14,731 nt of DNA from Cycloclasticus sp. (GTDB taxonomy: Bacteria > Pseudomonadota > Gammaproteobacteria > Methylococcales > Cycloclasticaceae), in contig DUCA01000169.1 of NCBI GenBank assembly GCA_012960055.1, forward strand, positions 1-14,731. Reading direction: 5' to 3'. Below, one piece after another: positions 14,055 through 14,731 of the stretch (the stretch's first letter is position 1; every line of letters starts with the position of its first letter). A program made the position numbers and the translations under genes. Below the pieces are notes generated by a model. That model did no database searches. It saw only the letters and a program-made list of their open reading frames with translations, and had not been told where the DNA came from.

Positions 14055-14082
14055 ATATGGGGCCTTGAAAAAATATTTCAAG
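14055..14082 (-). promoter_or_regulatory. Sigma-32 (RpoH) heat-shock promoter of dnaK-dnaJ
   Basis: On the minus strand: CTTGAAA (14082-14076), 13-nt spacer, CCCCATAT (14062-14055), an exact RpoH consensus. The -35 overlaps the grpE stop codon. Expected start is about 14048-14050, with a leader of about 40 nt. Confidence 0.92.
14064..14082. repeat. Inverted repeat overlapping the dnaK -35 element
   Basis: CTTGAAA-AAATA-TTTCAAG (plus strand) is a perfect 7-bp inverted repeat with a 5-nt centre. One arm is the dnaK -35; the other fills the spacer up to one base before the -10. It could be an operator-like symmetry or simply a weak hairpin at the end of grpE. Confidence 0.7.
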
Positions 14083-14698
14083 CCTGCTTATCTATTTTCT
14101 TTGTACTCGCTGACGGTTCTGATGGCGTAACGATAACCATTGCAGGGCGCAATAAACGACCATTCAGCGTATAACCTTTTTGAAATACCTGCATCACTGT
14201 ATTGGGCGCATGATCTGGACTTGGAACCACAGAAATAGCTTGGTGAAGCTCGGGGCTAAATGCTTCACCTTCTGGATTGACCTGTACCACTCCTGATTTT
14301 TCTAGTGACGAAATAAGCTGTTTATAAGTTAGTTCCATACCTTCTTTAAGAGCCGTGATATCCACCTCACTGTCACTCGTCGCTGCAAGGCCCATTTCCA
14401 AACTATCGACCACCGGTAACATGTCTTTTGCAAACTTTTCGATTGAGAAACGGTGTGCTTTTTCAATGTCTTTTTGAGTTCTGCGGCGAATATTTTCCAC
14501 TTCGGCTTTAGCTAATAAAAGCTTATCCCAGTTTTCACTCGCGGCTGCCTTAGCCGTTTCTAACTCCACTGTTAAATTAATTTCTTCTGTAGCTTCTGAC
14601 ACTACTGCCTCATCAACAACTTCTCCAATTAAGCTTTCTTCTGCATCAACTGACTGCTCTTGGATATCGTTTTGATCTGTTGATTTTTCAGACCCCAT
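14078..14698 (-). CDS. grpE: Nucleotide-exchange factor GrpE
   Basis: Dimeric exchange factor that releases ADP from DnaK and acts as the thermosensor of the Hsp70 cycle. It has 206 residues (E. coli 197). An acidic, disordered N-terminus (1-45) leads into the long coiled-coil helix (about 45-100) with AKAEVENIRRRTQKDIEKA and KDMLPVVDSLE. The C-terminal beta domain carries the family signature from FSPELHQAISVVPS to FQKGYTLNGRLLRPAMVIV. The ATG at 14698 has AGAGGA about six bases upstream. It is the first gene of the grpE-dnaK-dnaJ cluster; only 33 bp of its upstream region are in the window, so its promoter cannot be judged. Its stop codon is part of the dnaK -35 element. Confidence 0.98.
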   Translation of the reverse strand: MGSEKSTDQNDIQEQSVDAEESLIGEVVDEAVVSEATEEINLTVELETAKAAASENWDKLLLAKAEVENIRRRTQKDIEKAHRFSIEKFAKDMLPVVDSLEMGLAATSDSEVDITALKEGMELTYKQLISSLEKSGVVQVNPEGEAFSPELHQAISVVPSPDHAPNTVMQVFQKGYTLNGRLLRPAMVIVTPSEPSASTKKIDKQA

Positions 14699-14731
14699 AA
14701 TATTTCCTCTTATATGTTAAAACTTGAATGG

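Noticed and set aside
14064..14070. Plus-strand CTTGAAA as the -35 of an antisense heat-shock promoter into grpE
   Set aside because: No CCCCATNT-like element follows at 13-17 nt on that strand; it is explained as the second arm of the inverted repeat.

Overview
This window is a conserved housekeeping block of a gammaproteobacterium. It is moderately AT-rich by eye, and every complete gene resembles its E. coli or Pseudomonas counterpart in length and active-site residues. On the minus strand the order is grpE-dnaK-dnaJ-dapB-[oxidoreductase]-carA-carB-greA-rlmE-ftsH-folP, with yhbY alone on the plus strand between greA and rlmE. Apart from the oxidoreductase this is the order known from Pseudomonas and other non-enteric gammaproteobacteria; in E. 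coli only the greA-yhbY-rlmE-ftsH-folP end is kept together. I cannot name the genus. A marine or aquatic lineage of lower GC is a guess.

Layout. 14698-10851 (minus) holds the Hsp70 machine: nucleotide-exchange factor GrpE, chaperone DnaK and co-chaperone DnaJ. DapB (lysine and peptidoglycan diaminopimelate branch) follows. An NAD(P)H/FAD oxidoreductase with an odd N-terminus lies between dapB and carA, flanked by two AT-rich gaps of about 140-155 bp. carAB (carbamoyl phosphate for arginine and pyrimidines) is followed 21 bp later by greA (transcript-cleavage factor). yhbY (ribosome assembly) runs convergent to greA and overlaps it by 10 bp. rlmE (23S rRNA 2'-O-methyltransferase), ftsH (membrane AAA+ protease) and the 5' part of folP (dihydropteroate synthase, cut by the window edge) complete the block. 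No stretch longer than 300 bases lacks a gene. I saw no tRNA, rRNA, CRISPR, insertion sequence or phage gene.

Regulation visible in the sequence. There are two essentially perfect sigma-32 (RpoH) promoters, CTTGAAA-N13/14-CCCCATAT. One is in front of dnaK, overlapping the grpE stop codon; the other is in front of ftsH, overlapping the rlmE 3' end. DnaK/DnaJ and FtsH are the factors that, in E. coli, inactivate and degrade sigma-32, so the window holds both arms of that feedback loop, each with its own heat-shock promoter. carA has a plausible sigma-70 promoter followed by a very regular leader hairpin. Another hairpin lies between dnaK and dnaJ. Both ftsH and carA appear to start at TTG, each with a good Shine-Dalgarno sequence.

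No wholly new system is evident. The least ordinary element is the oxidoreductase at 8420-9820: it interrupts the conserved order, has a hydrophobic Cys-containing N-terminus and a Pro/Thr/Glu-rich linker, and carries a G8 tract next to a perfect 10-bp inverted repeat inside its coding sequence.
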